A stretch of 64,000 nucleotides of DNA from positions 66,424 to 130,423 of the forward strand of contig NZ_KE159723.1 of NCBI RefSeq assembly GCF_000403455.2, in the 5' to 3' direction. How positions within the stretch are numbered: the stretch's first letter is position 1; the number at the start of each line of letters is the position of its first letter. The stretch comes from Dorea sp. 5-2. GTDB lineage: Bacteria > Bacillota > Clostridia > Lachnospirales > Lachnospiraceae. Below the pieces are notes generated by a model that ran no database searches, was not told the origin of the DNA, and saw nothing but the letters and a program-made list of their open reading frames with translations. Shown in pieces: positions 42,475 to 51,604 of this stretch. Position numbers and translations under genes: made by a program.

Positions 42475-43674
42475 ATGGTGAAAAGAGAACGCTATCTCAA
42501 AAGAATCAGGCCTTTTTATGAAAGTGAACTAATAAAGGTATTGATCGGCATCCGAAGGTGCGGCAAATCGGTATTGCTCAGGCAGATTATCGGAGAGATG
42601 AAAGAGAAAGGGATCAGGGATGAGCAGATAATATACATGAATTTTGAGGATTTTAAGTTTTCTGGTATCAGGACTGCTCAGGCGTTGTATGATTATGTCG
42701 TAGAGCGGCGTGTGAATGAAGAGAAATATTATCTTTTTTTTGATGAGATACAGATGGTAGATGAGTTTGAACTGGTGATCAATTCTTTCCGCGCGACTTG
42801 GGATGTGAGCATCTTTATTACGGGGTCGAACGGAAAACTGCTGTCCGGAGAATTAGCGACTTATCTATCGGGACGTTATGTAAGCTTTAAGATTGCGCCT
42901 TTTTCTTTCTGGGAATATTGCCAGATCAGAAAATTAGAGGAACCGGCTGATGAAGACCTGGTGGAATATCTGACATGGGGAGGCATGCCGCAGCGGTTTC
43001 ATCTTCAAAATGAGATGGAGATGGAGACAATGCTTAGGGATCTGTATAATTCGATTGTATTGCGGGATATTGTACAGCGGACGGGAGCGAAGGATGTGGA
43101 TTTGCTGAACCGCATATTTGAATATCTTACCCAGACTCCGTCGCAGATGTTCTCGGCAAAAGGGATCGCGAAATATTTTGAGAGCGTGAACCGTAAGGTG
43201 GGGACAGAGACTCTGTACAATTATCTTGACCATATGATAACGTCATTGATTGTGACGAAAGCGCGGCGATATGATATTCGGGGGAAACAGCTTCTGACTA
43301 CGCTTGATAAGTATTATCTGACAGACCTGGGCCTGGGGAAGATCCATAACAGCGGGTTCAAACTGGAGATGGGAGCTTTACTGGAGAATGTGGTGTTTAA
43401 CGAGTTGTCTTCGAGAGGCTATGAGGTCTTTGTGGGGAAGCTTCCGAAGGGCGAGATTGATTTTGTAGCTGTAAGAGGGCAGGAAAAGGAATACTATCAG
43501 GTGGCGTATTATCTTTATGACCAGTCGGTGGTTGAACGAGAGTTCGGGGCGTTTAGGAAGATTGAGGATAATTATCCTAAGTATGTAATTTCCATGGATA
43601 AGATGGATTTTTCGCAGGATGGGATCATCCATAAGAATGCGGTCAGATTCTTGATGGAGCGAGGATTTCAGTAG
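42475..43674 (+). CDS. AAA_14 / DUF4143 ATPase
   Basis: The 399-residue protein has an N-terminal P-loop ATPase: Walker A GIRRCGKSVLLRQI, Walker B YYLFFDEIQ, and a sensor in FITGSNGKLLSGELATYLSGR. The C-terminal DUF4143 domain, nuclease-like, spans about residues 200-360 and includes GALLENVVFNELSSRGYEVFVGKLPKGEIDFVAV. That E-x-D-F-V pattern resembles PD-(D/E)XK folds. The ribosome site GAGGGG serves the ATG at 42475 rather than the GTG at 42466. Such proteins are widespread and of unknown role, often in variable regions. The leader has unusual repeats. Confidence 0.9.
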   Translation: MVKRERYLKRIRPFYESELIKVLIGIRRCGKSVLLRQIIGEMKEKGIRDEQIIYMNFEDFKFSGIRTAQALYDYVVERRVNEEKYYLFFDEIQMVDEFELVINSFRATWDVSIFITGSNGKLLSGELATYLSGRYVSFKIAPFSFWEYCQIRKLEEPADEDLVEYLTWGGMPQRFHLQNEMEMETMLRDLYNSIVLRDIVQRTGAKDVDLLNRIFEYLTQTPSQMFSAKGIAKYFESVNRKVGTETLYNYLDHMITSLIVTKARRYDIRGKQLLTTLDKYYLTDLGLGKIHNSGFKLEMGALLENVVFNELSSRGYEVFVGKLPKGEIDFVAVRGQEKEYYQVAYYLYDQSVVEREFGAFRKIEDNYPKYVISMDKMDFSQDGIIHKNAVRFLMERGFQ

Positions 43675-43714
43675 ATCTGTGCCCGGAAGTTATGGCTGAT
43701 CGAGGCAATTTAAA

Positions 43715-43744
43715 AGGACTGCATATTGGGAGGAGTGCAGTCCT
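43715..43744. other. Hairpin in the gap after the AAA ATPase
   Basis: AGGACTGCA (43715-43723) pairs with TGCAGTCCT (43736-43744), without a T-tract. The remaining 150 bases up to the SDR stop show nothing I recognise. Confidence 0.5.
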
Positions 43745-43894
43745 GAGGAAAAAGTTATGAAAAAGAATTTTGTTTGTCCGACGTATCTATCGAACAATTA
43801 CAGTATAAGCAGAAACTGTGATAAAAGTGTGATTAAAATGCAAATTAATTGTTAACAAATCGAAAACGAAATTTGAAGCGTTGCATTTTGGAAC

Positions 43895-44638
43895 CTATAC
43901 GGTTGTGAATAAGTCAATGGACTGACCGTTCATAACCGGAGGAGCGTCGCACAACAGGTACAGGATGGCGCGTGCCACATCGGCGGCGCTTCCCATAGAT
44001 ATGCCGTCCTGACCGACAGAATGGTTATATACCCGCTGACCGGGAGTGTCTACGATACCGGGAGATACGGCGTTTACCTGGATGCCGTATTCCTGTGCCT
44101 GGATGGCAGCAGTCTTGGTCATGGTGATGATACCGCCTTTAGCGACTGCGTATGCGCCCATCTGTGAAGCGATGCGTCCCATGCGGGAGGATACGCTTAC
44201 GATCTTACCGCTTCTCTGTTGTATCATGACAGGAAGGATCTTGTTCATACAGAGGAAGGGGATGCGCAGATTAGTCTTGATGATCTGATCCCACTGGTCT
44301 TCGGACCATTCCCAGAGCTTGATCGCCTGGTGTTCGATATTTTTGTAGATTTCGGAGGGGTAGCCGCCGGCATTGTTGACCAGGATGTCGATCCGTCCGT
44401 ATTTTTCCATAACTTCGGCGGCAAGGGCTTCGACTTCGCTTCCTACGGTGAGGTCATGGGAGAGCGCTACGGCAAGTCCGCCGTTATCTTCGATGAGCCG
44501 GACTGTTTCGTCCAAGTCAGACCGGGTCCTTGCCACGGCTGCCACGGTGGCGCCTTCTGCCGCGATGGCAAGGGCAGCCTCCCTGCCGATGCCCTTGCCG
44601 GCTCCGGTCACGATTGCGATTTTTCCTTGTAATTTCAT
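43895..44638 (-). CDS. Short-chain dehydrogenase/reductase (SDR)
   Basis: The 247-residue classical SDR has the cofactor motif TGAGKGIG, the NNAGG of the central sheet, the catalytic serine in SVSSRMG and the pair Y-x3-K in AYAVAKG, then VSPGIVDTPG. The Arg in VARTRSD may favour NADP. It follows aroB by 31 bases on the same strand, so it is the third gene of aroF-aroB-SDR. Shikimate dehydrogenase normally belongs to a different family, so this SDR may act on another quinate/shikimate-like or unrelated substrate. Context alone supports a link to aromatic synthesis. Confidence 0.88.
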   Translation of the reverse strand: MKLQGKIAIVTGAGKGIGREAALAIAAEGATVAAVARTRSDLDETVRLIEDNGGLAVALSHDLTVGSEVEALAAEVMEKYGRIDILVNNAGGYPSEIYKNIEHQAIKLWEWSEDQWDQIIKTNLRIPFLCMNKILPVMIQQRSGKIVSVSSRMGRIASQMGAYAVAKGGIITMTKTAAIQAQEYGIQVNAVSPGIVDTPGQRVYNHSVGQDGISMGSAADVARAILYLLCDAPPVMNGQSIDLFTTV

Positions 44639-44669
44639 ACTGTACCTCTGCTTTCTTAAATTCTTGGAT

Positions 44670-45734
44670 TTATATTATGGTATTGCCGTATTTAAGGAAG
44701 AATTCTTCCGTGGACGGATGGATATAGCTGGCGCCAATCTCCTTTAGCAGGATCAGATTAAGCCGGTTGTTCAGGTTCTTCTTATCCAGGGCAATGGCTT
44801 TGGTCAGTTCCGAAAGAGAGACGCCGCATTCGTAAGGAAGCCCATAAGTCCGTAATACCTGCAGGATGCGTTCGGAAGTGCCTTCGGCTGTGAGGCATTC
44901 TTTTTCCGCAAGCTTTGAGATCTGGTACATGCCGATGGCGACAGCCTCCCCGTGGCTTTCTCTTCCATAATTATAATATTGTTCGATGGTATGTCCGAGG
45001 GTGTGCCCGAAGTTCAGAAGCATACGCTCGCCCGTATCGAACTGATCGTGTTCTACCACCACGCGTTTGATATCTACACAGCGGTGGATGATGGCGGGAA
45101 GGTCTTCTTTTAATTCTTCAAAGGAACCGTGCGATTCCAGAGTCCGGAATAGTCCGGCGTCTTTGATACAGCCGTATTTGATCACTTCACCCATGCCATC
45201 GTGGATAAAGCGGCTGCTTAACGTATCAAGCACCGTCGGATCGATCAGGACCAGGGACGGCTGATAGAAAGCGCCTACGAGATTCTTGCCTTGAGGCAGG
45301 TCTACGGCGACTTTGCCTCCGACGGAGGAGTCTACCTGGGCGAGTAGTGACGTGGGGATCTGGATCAGTTTTACGCCTCTTAAGAAACTGGAGGCGGCGA
45401 ATCCCGCCAGATCGCCGATCACCCCGCCTCCAAGGGCGACGATCAGGTCGCTTCGGGAGATCTTCGCATCAAGCAAGGCAGTGTAGACGCCGGGAAGGGT
45501 CTGGAAATCCTTGGTCGCCTCTCCGTGAGGAAGGACAAGGGGGCGGCATTCATAGTCAGAAGCCAGTTGCTTTGACAGCTTCTCTCCATAGAGAGGATAG
45601 ACCTGATCATCGGAGATGATCAGGATCCGTCTGCCTGTGAATACGGTGCGGATATATTCGGCGGCGCGTGACAGCAGGTTGTTTTCAATATAGATAGAAT
45701 AACTGTTTGCGCCTAAATTGACATCTATTTTCAT
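44670..45734 (-). CDS. aroB: 3-dehydroquinate synthase
   Basis: AroB converts DAHP to 3-dehydroquinate using NAD+ and a divalent metal. At 354 residues it is normal. Motifs: the NAD-binding ALGGGVIGDLAGFAASSFLRGV, PTSLLAQVDSSVGGKVAVDLPQGKN, FIHDGMGEVIKYGCI, and the metal site in LNFGHTLGHTIEQYYNY and SHGEAVAIGM. It lies 24 bases after aroF on the minus strand, so it belongs to that operon. The protein begins MKIDVNLGANSYSIYI, preceded by a GGAGAACGATATA ribosome site. Confidence 0.96.
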   Translation of the reverse strand: MKIDVNLGANSYSIYIENNLLSRAAEYIRTVFTGRRILIISDDQVYPLYGEKLSKQLASDYECRPLVLPHGEATKDFQTLPGVYTALLDAKISRSDLIVALGGGVIGDLAGFAASSFLRGVKLIQIPTSLLAQVDSSVGGKVAVDLPQGKNLVGAFYQPSLVLIDPTVLDTLSSRFIHDGMGEVIKYGCIKDAGLFRTLESHGSFEELKEDLPAIIHRCVDIKRVVVEHDQFDTGERMLLNFGHTLGHTIEQYYNYGRESHGEAVAIGMYQISKLAEKECLTAEGTSERILQVLRTYGLPYECGVSLSELTKAIALDKKNLNNRLNLILLKEIGASYIHPSTEEFFLKYGNTII

Positions 45735-45758
45735 CTTATATCGTTCTCCTGGTTAAGA

Positions 45759-46772
45759 TTAAATATTTTTCCCGATCACTTTGGCGATCTGCAGGACTTC
45801 TTTGAGTAATACGTCATACTTCTGCGGTTTCAGTGATTGTGCGCCGTCGCAGAGCGCGCATTCCGGATTGTTGTGGACTTCTATCATGAGACCGTCGGCG
45901 CCGGCAGCGACAGAAGCCTTTGCCATAGGTTCTACAAGCCACCATTTGCCGCCTGCATGGCTTGGATCCACGATGATCGGAAGGTGTGTGAGCTTGCGAA
46001 GCACCGGGATACTCTGCAGATCCAGTGTATTCCGCGTATAAGATTCGAAGGTACGGATGCCGCGTTCGCAGAGGATCACATTCTCGTTTCCGGAAGCCAT
46101 GATATATTCTGCCGCCATGATCCATTCCTCATAAGTAGCGTTAAGTCCCCTCTTAAGGAGGATCGGGCGGTCAAGCCTGCCTAACTGCTTCAGGAGATCG
46201 AAGTTCTGCATATTGCGGGCGCCGATCTGGATCAGGTCGACCTTCTCGTTGAAGAGATCCAGATGATCCGGCGACATTAATTCTGTTACAATGGGCAGCC
46301 CTGTCTCTTTGCGGACTTCACATAAGATGTCAAGTCCTTCCACTCCCATTCCCTGGAAGGAGTAAGGGCTGGTTCGGGGCTTGAAGGCGCCGCCTCTTAA
46401 GAGATTAGCGCCGGAAGCTTTTGCCGCAACGGCGATCTCCAGTACCTGATCAAAAGATTCTACGGAGCAGGGACCGGCGATCATAGCGAGGCTGCCGCCG
46501 CCGACTTTGACTCCGGAGACGTCTATGGTAGAGACCTCCGGATGGAACGCGCGGTTTGCGAGTTTATATGGTTCCTGGACATGCATGACCTTGTCTACGG
46601 CGGAATCCACTTCGAATAATTTGGAGTCGATTCTCGTAGTGTCGCCGATACATCCGATGATCGTCATCTCGGAACCTTCTACGATATGTGTGTCAAGCCC
46701 TCTTCTTTTTATCATATGCTCCACACGGGTGAGGTCGTCGTGTGTTGCGCGGGGTTTCAATACAATGATCAT
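45759..46772 (-). CDS. aroF: 3-Deoxy-7-phosphoheptulonate (DAHP) synthase
   Basis: This enzyme condenses phosphoenolpyruvate with erythrose 4-phosphate, the first step of aromatic synthesis. The 337 residues comprise an N-terminal ferredoxin-like regulatory part (about 1-70), as in type I-beta enzymes of Firmicutes/Thermotoga, and the barrel. Motifs: [76 protein letters not shown] and [24 protein letters not shown] precedes the ATG. First gene of aroF-aroB-SDR. Feedback by aromatic amino acids through the N-terminal domain is known for this class. Confidence 0.95.
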   Translation of the reverse strand: MIIVLKPRATHDDLTRVEHMIKRRGLDTHIVEGSEMTIIGCIGDTTRIDSKLFEVDSAVDKVMHVQEPYKLANRAFHPEVSTIDVSGVKVGGGSLAMIAGPCSVESFDQVLEIAVAAKASGANLLRGGAFKPRTSPYSFQGMGVEGLDILCEVRKETGLPIVTELMSPDHLDLFNEKVDLIQIGARNMQNFDLLKQLGRLDRPILLKRGLNATYEEWIMAAEYIMASGNENVILCERGIRTFESYTRNTLDLQSIPVLRKLTHLPIIVDPSHAGGKWWLVEPMAKASVAAGADGLMIEVHNNPECALCDGAQSLKPQKYDVLLKEVLQIAKVIGKNI

Positions 46773-46797
46773 ATGTTGTCATCCTCCAATCAAAATA

Positions 46798-46871
46798 TTC
46801 GCACTGTAAAATTTTAATTGTTTAAAGTGCGAAACTAGAATAATATTACCGCACGGGAAAAAGGTTGTCAA
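46798..46871 (-). promoter_or_regulatory. Promoter and leader hairpin of aroF
   Basis: Minus strand: TTGACA (46871-46866), 17 bases, TAATAT (46848-46843). The leader carries TTCGCACT (46833-46826) pairing with AGTGCGAA (46805-46798) over a 20-base A/T-rich loop, then TATTTTG, just before the ribosome site. It may be an operator dyad or a weak attenuator. Confidence 0.6.
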
Positions 46872-47047
46872 CACTTTTTCGGAAATTATTTACGGAATAT
46901 TTGCCGGACATGAAGGCAGGACGCTTGTAAAATAAGGGGGTTCTATTTATAATATAGGAAGCGCGGCTTATACGGGGACAAATGTGCTCTGGCACGCAGG
47001 GAGAAGGTATATATGCGGCGGTTAAGCGGCGGGGAAGGAGAAGCGGC

Positions 47048-47674
47048 ATGGTCCACGTGTGGTTTGCAGATATTACACCATTATTAATAGAAGAGATATA
47101 CCGGAAGTATTACCAGGAGGCGCCTGCCTGGCGCCGCAAGAAGGCGGATCGTTACAGGAATGAGAAGGGGAGGGCGCAGAGCATAGGCGCATGGAGCCTC
47201 TGGGAGCAGATCCGCAGAAGATATGGATTGTCGGAAGAAACGGTTTATAATTTATCACATTCCGGCGATCATGTCCTGTGTGCGTTCAGTGACTGCGACG
47301 GAGTGAAGGTGGGATGTGACCTGGAAGTAATGAAAGAGTTTCGTGAGCCGGTCGCCCGAAGGTTCTTCTGCAGAAGTGAATATGAGCATATTATGGAAGC
47401 GGATGAGAAGGACAGGGCGCGGATGTTCTATCGGTACTGGGTTCTGAAAGAGAGTTTTATAAAGGCGACACGCCGGGGGATGGCGTTGGATCTGCGGTCT
47501 TTTGAGGTCGGATGGGAGAAGGAAGGACTGCCTGTCCTGGTCCGTAAGCCTGCGGAGTATCAGGGAGAAGATTATTGTTATCAGGAATATGCGAAGGAGG
47601 GCGTGGACGCGGGGATCGCAGTCTGCACAACCGATCGTGAGATTGACGCACGGCTGCATATTCTGGAATTATAA
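47048..47674 (+). CDS. 4'-Phosphopantetheinyl transferase, Sfp type
   Basis: Sfp-type enzymes move phosphopantetheine from CoA to carrier proteins. The 208-residue protein shows LSHSGDHVLCAF, the Mg-binding pair in GCDLEV, and the catalytic FYRYWVLKESFIKATRRG with the W-x2-K-E-S motif. The frame opens upstream at 46982, but AAGGAGAAGC precedes the ATG at 47048, and the protein then begins MVHVWFADI as expected. No polyketide or peptide synthetase cluster is in the window, so its carrier target is elsewhere in the genome. Confidence 0.9.
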   Translation: MVHVWFADITPLLIEEIYRKYYQEAPAWRRKKADRYRNEKGRAQSIGAWSLWEQIRRRYGLSEETVYNLSHSGDHVLCAFSDCDGVKVGCDLEVMKEFREPVARRFFCRSEYEHIMEADEKDRARMFYRYWVLKESFIKATRRGMALDLRSFEVGWEKEGLPVLVRKPAEYQGEDYCYQEYAKEGVDAGIAVCTTDREIDARLHILEL

Positions 47675-47681
47675 ACAGCTG

Positions 47682-47710
47682 TTGACGGGATTTTAAGTAT
47701 TTGTTAGAAT
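47682..47710 (+). promoter_or_regulatory. Promoter of the HTH repeat protein
   Basis: TTGACG (47682-47687), 17 bases, TAGAAT (47705-47710), 80 bases before the start of the next gene. Confidence 0.65.
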
Positions 47711-47790
47711 AGTCAGGGGGGAAAAGGAAGGGTTTACCTAGAAACAAATAAGTTTACAAAGAGCTCCGAAATTAGTAGGGAGGTTGGGCA

Positions 47791-49413
47791 ATGCAGGATT
47801 TAACATTTGGCGAACAGGTCAAGATCGTCCTGAGCCGTAAGAACATGACGATCAAAGACTTGGCAAGAAAGATTGAGATACGTACGAAGAAGAAGATGTC
47901 CCGACAGAATCTGACACAGAGGCTTGGAAGGGATAATTTTCAGGAACAGGATATGCGGATGATCGCAGAGATACTGGGCTGTTCTTTTTACCTGGATATT
48001 CTTGGCGATCATATAGCTGCGGAGAAAGCAGAAAAGGAAGAGGCGTCGGCGGCTGTTGACAATGGGGAGAAGAAAGAACAGGCAACTGCTGCTTTGACGG
48101 AGAAGACGCCGGAAGAGCCGGTGACGAGAGCGCCGCAGGGGTTGGAAGCCGGCAGCGGCAAGGAGACAGGCCAGAAGCCGGAAGAGAGCAACAGTACGGG
48201 GACGGGTCAGAGACCGGAAGAGAGCGGTGATACAGAGACGGGTCAGAAGCTGAAAGAGAGCGGTAATACGGAGACGGATCGGAAGCCAGAGGAGAGCGGC
48301 AGTACGGAAGAGGATCGGAAGCCGGGAGACGGCAGCGGCAACGCGGCAAATGAGAAAGTGGAAGATCCCGGCAATAAAAAGACGGATGAGAAAGCGGCAG
48401 CAGCGCATGAGCGGGATATTACGATCGGCGAGCTGGTTGATATACATGAAGAATTAGATGCGATGATAGAGAAGGCATCGGGTGAGCCTTCAGGGAAAGA
48501 GATGCACACCGGGGAAATGAAGAAGGAAGAGCATGCGGATCATACATATGGACATGCCGAACCCGGCAGCACAGATCCACAGGTCCAGAGGATACCGGAG
48601 GAAGCGGCGGAAGGCGCGCCGCCTGCAGAAGAAGGCGAACCGGTGGAGAAGCTTCTAGAAGAGATCGAAAGTATGGAGAGAGAAAACCAGAAAGAAGAGA
48701 AGACGGAAGAGAAACCGGAACCCCAGGAGAAGCAGCATGGTTGGAGGACATATTTCATGCAGCGGATCAAGCGATGGGGAAAGGAACAGGCGGAGAGCAG
48801 CGGGGAAGGACATGCCGATAAGGGCGCGGAGACAAAACCGGCAGCCGGGATGCCCGCGGCGGGATACCAGGCGGACAGGCAAGAGGGAAGCACGTACGCG
48901 GTGACCGGGTATAGGACAGATTACACGCCCGTAAGAGACGATGCAAAAGTGGATTACGGGGTGGAATTTTATCCGGAAGCGGATGTGGCAGAGAGTGGAT
49001 ACCCGGGAATGGATGAGGCGCAGAATGTTTATCCGGAAGGAAATTATGTGCAAAATGTCTATCCGGAAGGAAATTATGTGCAAAATGTCTATCCGGAAGC
49101 AGATTATGTGCAGAATGTTTATCCGGTAGACACCCGCGGCACGGTGAACCGGGAGACGGCTTATATAGAAGAGGAATATATCCAGAAAGCGCCGCAAAAG
49201 GAAGAAGACTTAGGCGAGCGTAATCCGTACACCGGAAAAGAGTATGAGTCGAACAGTGTCCGTATGCATCCGTCCAGAATAGGGTATGTGCAGGTGTATG
49301 ACCGCTCGAACCATCAGTGGACAGATATGACAGAGTGGGCGTTTCTGGGGTATCAGGAGCGGAAGAAGCAGCTTCTTGGCAAAGATTACGATCCGCCGAT
49401 CTATCTGGATTAG
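47791..49413 (+). CDS. HTH-domain protein with tandem-repeat linkers
   Basis: The 540-residue protein has an N-terminal XRE-like helix-turn-helix at about residues 5-70 (FGEQVKIVLSRKNMTIKDLARKI, then MRMIAEILGCSFYLDIL). Residues 80-400 are acidic and of low complexity, with 12-residue repeats (GQRPEESGDTET-like) at about 127-184. A short decapeptide array (QNVYPEGNYV, about four copies) starts at residue 411. The C-terminal 60 residues look folded, with NHQWTDMTEWAFLGYQERKKQLLG. There is no membrane segment. The C-terminus looks specific to Lachnospiraceae-like proteins, but I have no family name. The next gene also has a repeat-rich middle, so the pair may interact. Confidence 0.8.
   Translation: MQDLTFGEQVKIVLSRKNMTIKDLARKIEIRTKKKMSRQNLTQRLGRDNFQEQDMRMIAEILGCSFYLDILGDHIAAEKAEKEEASAAVDNGEKKEQATAALTEKTPEEPVTRAPQGLEAGSGKETGQKPEESNSTGTGQRPEESGDTETGQKLKESGNTETDRKPEESGSTEEDRKPGDGSGNAANEKVEDPGNKKTDEKAAAAHERDITIGELVDIHEELDAMIEKASGEPSGKEMHTGEMKKEEHADHTYGHAEPGSTDPQVQRIPEEAAEGAPPAEEGEPVEKLLEEIESMERENQKEEKTEEKPEPQEKQHGWRTYFMQRIKRWGKEQAESSGEGHADKGAETKPAAGMPAAGYQADRQEGSTYAVTGYRTDYTPVRDDAKVDYGVEFYPEADVAESGYPGMDEAQNVYPEGNYVQNVYPEGNYVQNVYPEADYVQNVYPVDTRGTVNRETAYIEEEYIQKAPQKEEDLGERNPYTGKEYESNSVRMHPSRIGYVQVYDRSNHQWTDMTEWAFLGYQERKKQLLGKDYDPPIYLD
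48169..48342 (+). repeat. In-frame 36-bp tandem repeat
   Basis: Four full degenerate copies of a 36-base unit plus a partial fifth encode G-Q-K-P-E-E-S-x-S/N-T-E-T-like dodecapeptides. It lies within the HTH-domain protein gene. Confidence 0.8.
49021..49127 (+). repeat. In-frame 30-bp tandem repeat
   Basis: Three and a half copies of a 30-base unit encode QNVYPEGNYV. The middle two are nearly identical at DNA level, indicating recent duplication. Confidence 0.88.
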
Positions 49414-49495
49414 GGGAAATATTTTAGAATGAATAGCATTTTTCAAGTTCCTGGGGAATAGATTATGATAAGAGACCAGGATTGGAAGTGAAAGC

Positions 49496-50989
49496 TTGAG
49501 GCGTTTTATTCGTTATTTATATGAATACGAACAAGGAAGAAGGCTGCGCAATGTAGGATTTGTGAAAGCGGAGCAGGGCGAGAGAGAATGTACACTGCAC
49601 ATTCATGGTAAAGGGCTGCATATGAAGGGAGAGCGGAAGCTGACCGTATATCTCTTCTTTGAAGAAGGAGACGAGTGTGTGGGAATATGGCAGGGGACCG
49701 TGGATAATGTGAACCCTGCCATTAATTACAGGTTATATTATACGGAAGAAGACGCCGGGGGACCGGAGAATTTCCGCAAGATCAACGGAATGCTCTTGGA
49801 AAGTGAGCTGGGGCATAAGTATGCTGCGGTGTGGGATGATTCGCCGGTAAATATAAGCAGAATGCGAACGCTTAATCCGACGCGGGATAGCGCCGCGCCG
49901 GGGGATAGGAAGGCGCAGCAGGAAGAAGCTGTGCCGCAAGGTTCCTTACGGCAGGAGGAAACCGTGCCGCAGGAAAGCGCTGTACCGCAGGGAGAGTCCT
50001 CGCGGCGGGAGGAAGCTATGCCGCAGGGAAGTTCCATACGGCAGGGAGAGAACGTACCGCAGGGAGATTCCATACAGCGGGAGGAAACCGTGCCGCAAGA
50101 AAGCGCCGCGCCGGGGGATAGGATGGCGTCGCAGGTAGATGCTACACGGCGGGAAGAAGCCGTACCGCAAGTAGATTCCATACGGCGGGAGGAAGCCGTA
50201 CCGCAAGAAAGCGCCGCGCCGCAGGATAGGATGACGCCGCAGGGAGGTTCCATACGGCGGGAGGAAGCTATGCCGCATGAAAGCGCCGTACCGCAGGGAG
50301 ATTCCATACGGCGGGAAGAAAGTGTATCACGGATGGACGCCGCTTCGGTGCAGGAAGTGGCGGGAGATATGCCGGAATCTCAAGTGATCCATGAGGCGAT
50401 GCAGGAAGAAGAGAGAGTAGAGAGAGATGAGCGGGCAGCCATGCCGGGACAGCGGATAAATGCGGCAGACACGAGATATGCTGAACGGGATGTGATACGC
50501 GGAGATAGGAAAGGAGCCGGGGCGGATAGGCCAGAAACGGTGCAAGAGGGATCGGATCAGCCGGAAGGGCAGATAAGCCGGGAAGAAGCCGGGAGGGAGC
50601 CAAAAGAGCCGCATCGGACAGCCGACGCAGTATCACAGGAAGCCTGCGGTCAGTGTGAGAGAACGGAGAGAATACCGCAGTGTACCAAGATCCAGCGCAA
50701 TGATCTGGCAAGGCTTCCAAGATGCGAATGGAAATGGGCGAATAATAGTTTCCTGCTTCATGGATATTATAACTATCATCATCTGGCGCTTCTTAATGAC
50801 GGCAGCAGATATTTGCTGGGAGTCCCGGGGATCTATCATCCGCAGGAGGCAAAGGCGGCGAATGTATTCGGGTTCACGGAATTCATTCCTGTCCAGGAGG
50901 TAGACATAGATCTTACGGATGATGAAAGAAACAGCCAGGAGCAATTCGGCTACTGGTGCAGGCAGGTTAAGAGGCCGCTGAAGATGTAG
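49496..50989 (+). CDS. DUF6128-like protein with repeat-rich centre
   Basis: The 497-residue protein starts at TTG (49496), preceded by GGAAGTG; no in-frame ATG lies near and the N-terminal sequence RRFIRYLYEYEQGRRLRNVGF is clearly part of the fold. Residues 1-125 form a beta-rich domain. Residues about 130-400 are low complexity with repeats of the type AVPQGDSIRREE. The C-terminal 90 residues (WKWANNSFLLHGYYNYHHLAL, then GIYHPQEAKAANVFGFTEF) form a second domain that I associate with DUF6128 of Lachnospiraceae. No catalytic motif is visible. It is co-directional with the HTH repeat protein, 82 bases downstream. Confidence 0.8.
   Translation: MRRFIRYLYEYEQGRRLRNVGFVKAEQGERECTLHIHGKGLHMKGERKLTVYLFFEEGDECVGIWQGTVDNVNPAINYRLYYTEEDAGGPENFRKINGMLLESELGHKYAAVWDDSPVNISRMRTLNPTRDSAAPGDRKAQQEEAVPQGSLRQEETVPQESAVPQGESSRREEAMPQGSSIRQGENVPQGDSIQREETVPQESAAPGDRMASQVDATRREEAVPQVDSIRREEAVPQESAAPQDRMTPQGGSIRREEAMPHESAVPQGDSIRREESVSRMDAASVQEVAGDMPESQVIHEAMQEEERVERDERAAMPGQRINAADTRYAERDVIRGDRKGAGADRPETVQEGSDQPEGQISREEAGREPKEPHRTADAVSQEACGQCERTERIPQCTKIQRNDLARLPRCEWKWANNSFLLHGYYNYHHLALLNDGSRYLLGVPGIYHPQEAKAANVFGFTEFIPVQEVDIDLTDDERNSQEQFGYWCRQVKRPLKM
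49870..50335 (+). repeat. Degenerate in-frame repeat region in the DUF6128-like gene
   Basis: Mosaic copies of units such as CCGCAGGGAGATTCCATACG and GAAGAAGCCGTACCGCAA recur at multiples of three bases, coding for A-V-P-Q-x-S-x-I-R-R-E-E. Unit length varies, so it looks like a slippage-prone minisatellite. Confidence 0.8.
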
Positions 50990-51045
50990 ATACTTACTAC
51001 GAATGATCAAGTAACAAAAAAGCAGATAGGATCCGGGAGAAAGAT

Positions 51046-51552
51046 ATGCAAAGCAAGGATGAGAAATACATGAAAGAAGCGATCCGGCAGGCAAAGAAAG
51101 CATACGGGATCGGAGAAGTGCCGATCGGATGCGTGATCGTATATGAAGATAAGATCATAGGCAGGGGATATAACAGAAGGACGATTGATAAGAATACACT
51201 GGCGCATGCGGAACTCGCCGCGATCAGAAAGGCAAGCAGAAAGATGGGGGACTGGAGGCTTGAGGGGTGTACGATGTATGTGACCCTGGAACCCTGTCAG
51301 ATGTGCTCCGGTGCGATCGTGCAGTCCAGGATACCGCGTGTCGTGATCGGGTGTATGAATCCGAAAGCCGGCTGTGCAGGTTCCATATTGAATCTGCTCC
51401 GGATGGAGGAGTTCAATCACCAGGCGGAAGTGACAACGGGAGTTCTGGAGAAAGAGTGCAGCCAGATGATGAAAGATTTCTTCAAGGAGCTGAGAAAAGC
51501 AAAGAAGGAGAAAAAGGATAAGGAACAAAATAAAAAGGCTGATGCAGAATGA
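51046..51552 (+). CDS. tadA: tRNA-specific adenosine(34) deaminase
   Basis: TadA converts A34 to inosine in the tRNA-Arg anticodon. The zinc-deaminase motifs are H54-A-E56 and P-C84-x2-C87 (PCQMCSGAI), with Glu56 as proton shuttle. At 168 residues it is normal, with a lysine-rich C-terminal tail. GGGAGAAAGAT precedes the ATG. It converges with the SRP RNA gene downstream; in many Firmicutes the two are adjacent but in the same direction. Its own terminator overlaps the end of the frame. Confidence 0.95.
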   Translation: MQSKDEKYMKEAIRQAKKAYGIGEVPIGCVIVYEDKIIGRGYNRRTIDKNTLAHAELAAIRKASRKMGDWRLEGCTMYVTLEPCQMCSGAIVQSRIPRVVIGCMNPKAGCAGSILNLLRMEEFNHQAEVTTGVLEKECSQMMKDFFKELRKAKKEKKDKEQNKKADAE

Positions 51553-51575
51553 GTGATCTGTACAGCCTCTTTTTT
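51536..51575 (+). terminator. Terminator of tadA
   Basis: AGGCTG-A-TGCAGA (51536-51548) pairs with TCTGTA-CAGCCT (51557-51568), followed by CTTTTTT. It starts before the tadA stop codon. Confidence 0.82.
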
Positions 51576-51604
51576 ATGGGTCAATATCATCAAAATCATT
51601 TATT

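Noticed and set aside
47800..48447. Minus-strand frame of 215 codons
   Set aside because: It is antisense to the repeat-rich HTH protein; its regularity comes from the coding repeats.
48169..49127. Tandem repeats resembling a short CRISPR array
   Set aside because: The repeats are directly adjacent without spacers, have unit lengths that are multiples of three, and keep one reading frame; they are coding repeats.
47048..50989. Secondary-metabolite cluster suggested by the Sfp-type transferase
   Set aside because: No synthetase, carrier protein or tailoring genes are seen in the surrounding 15 kb.
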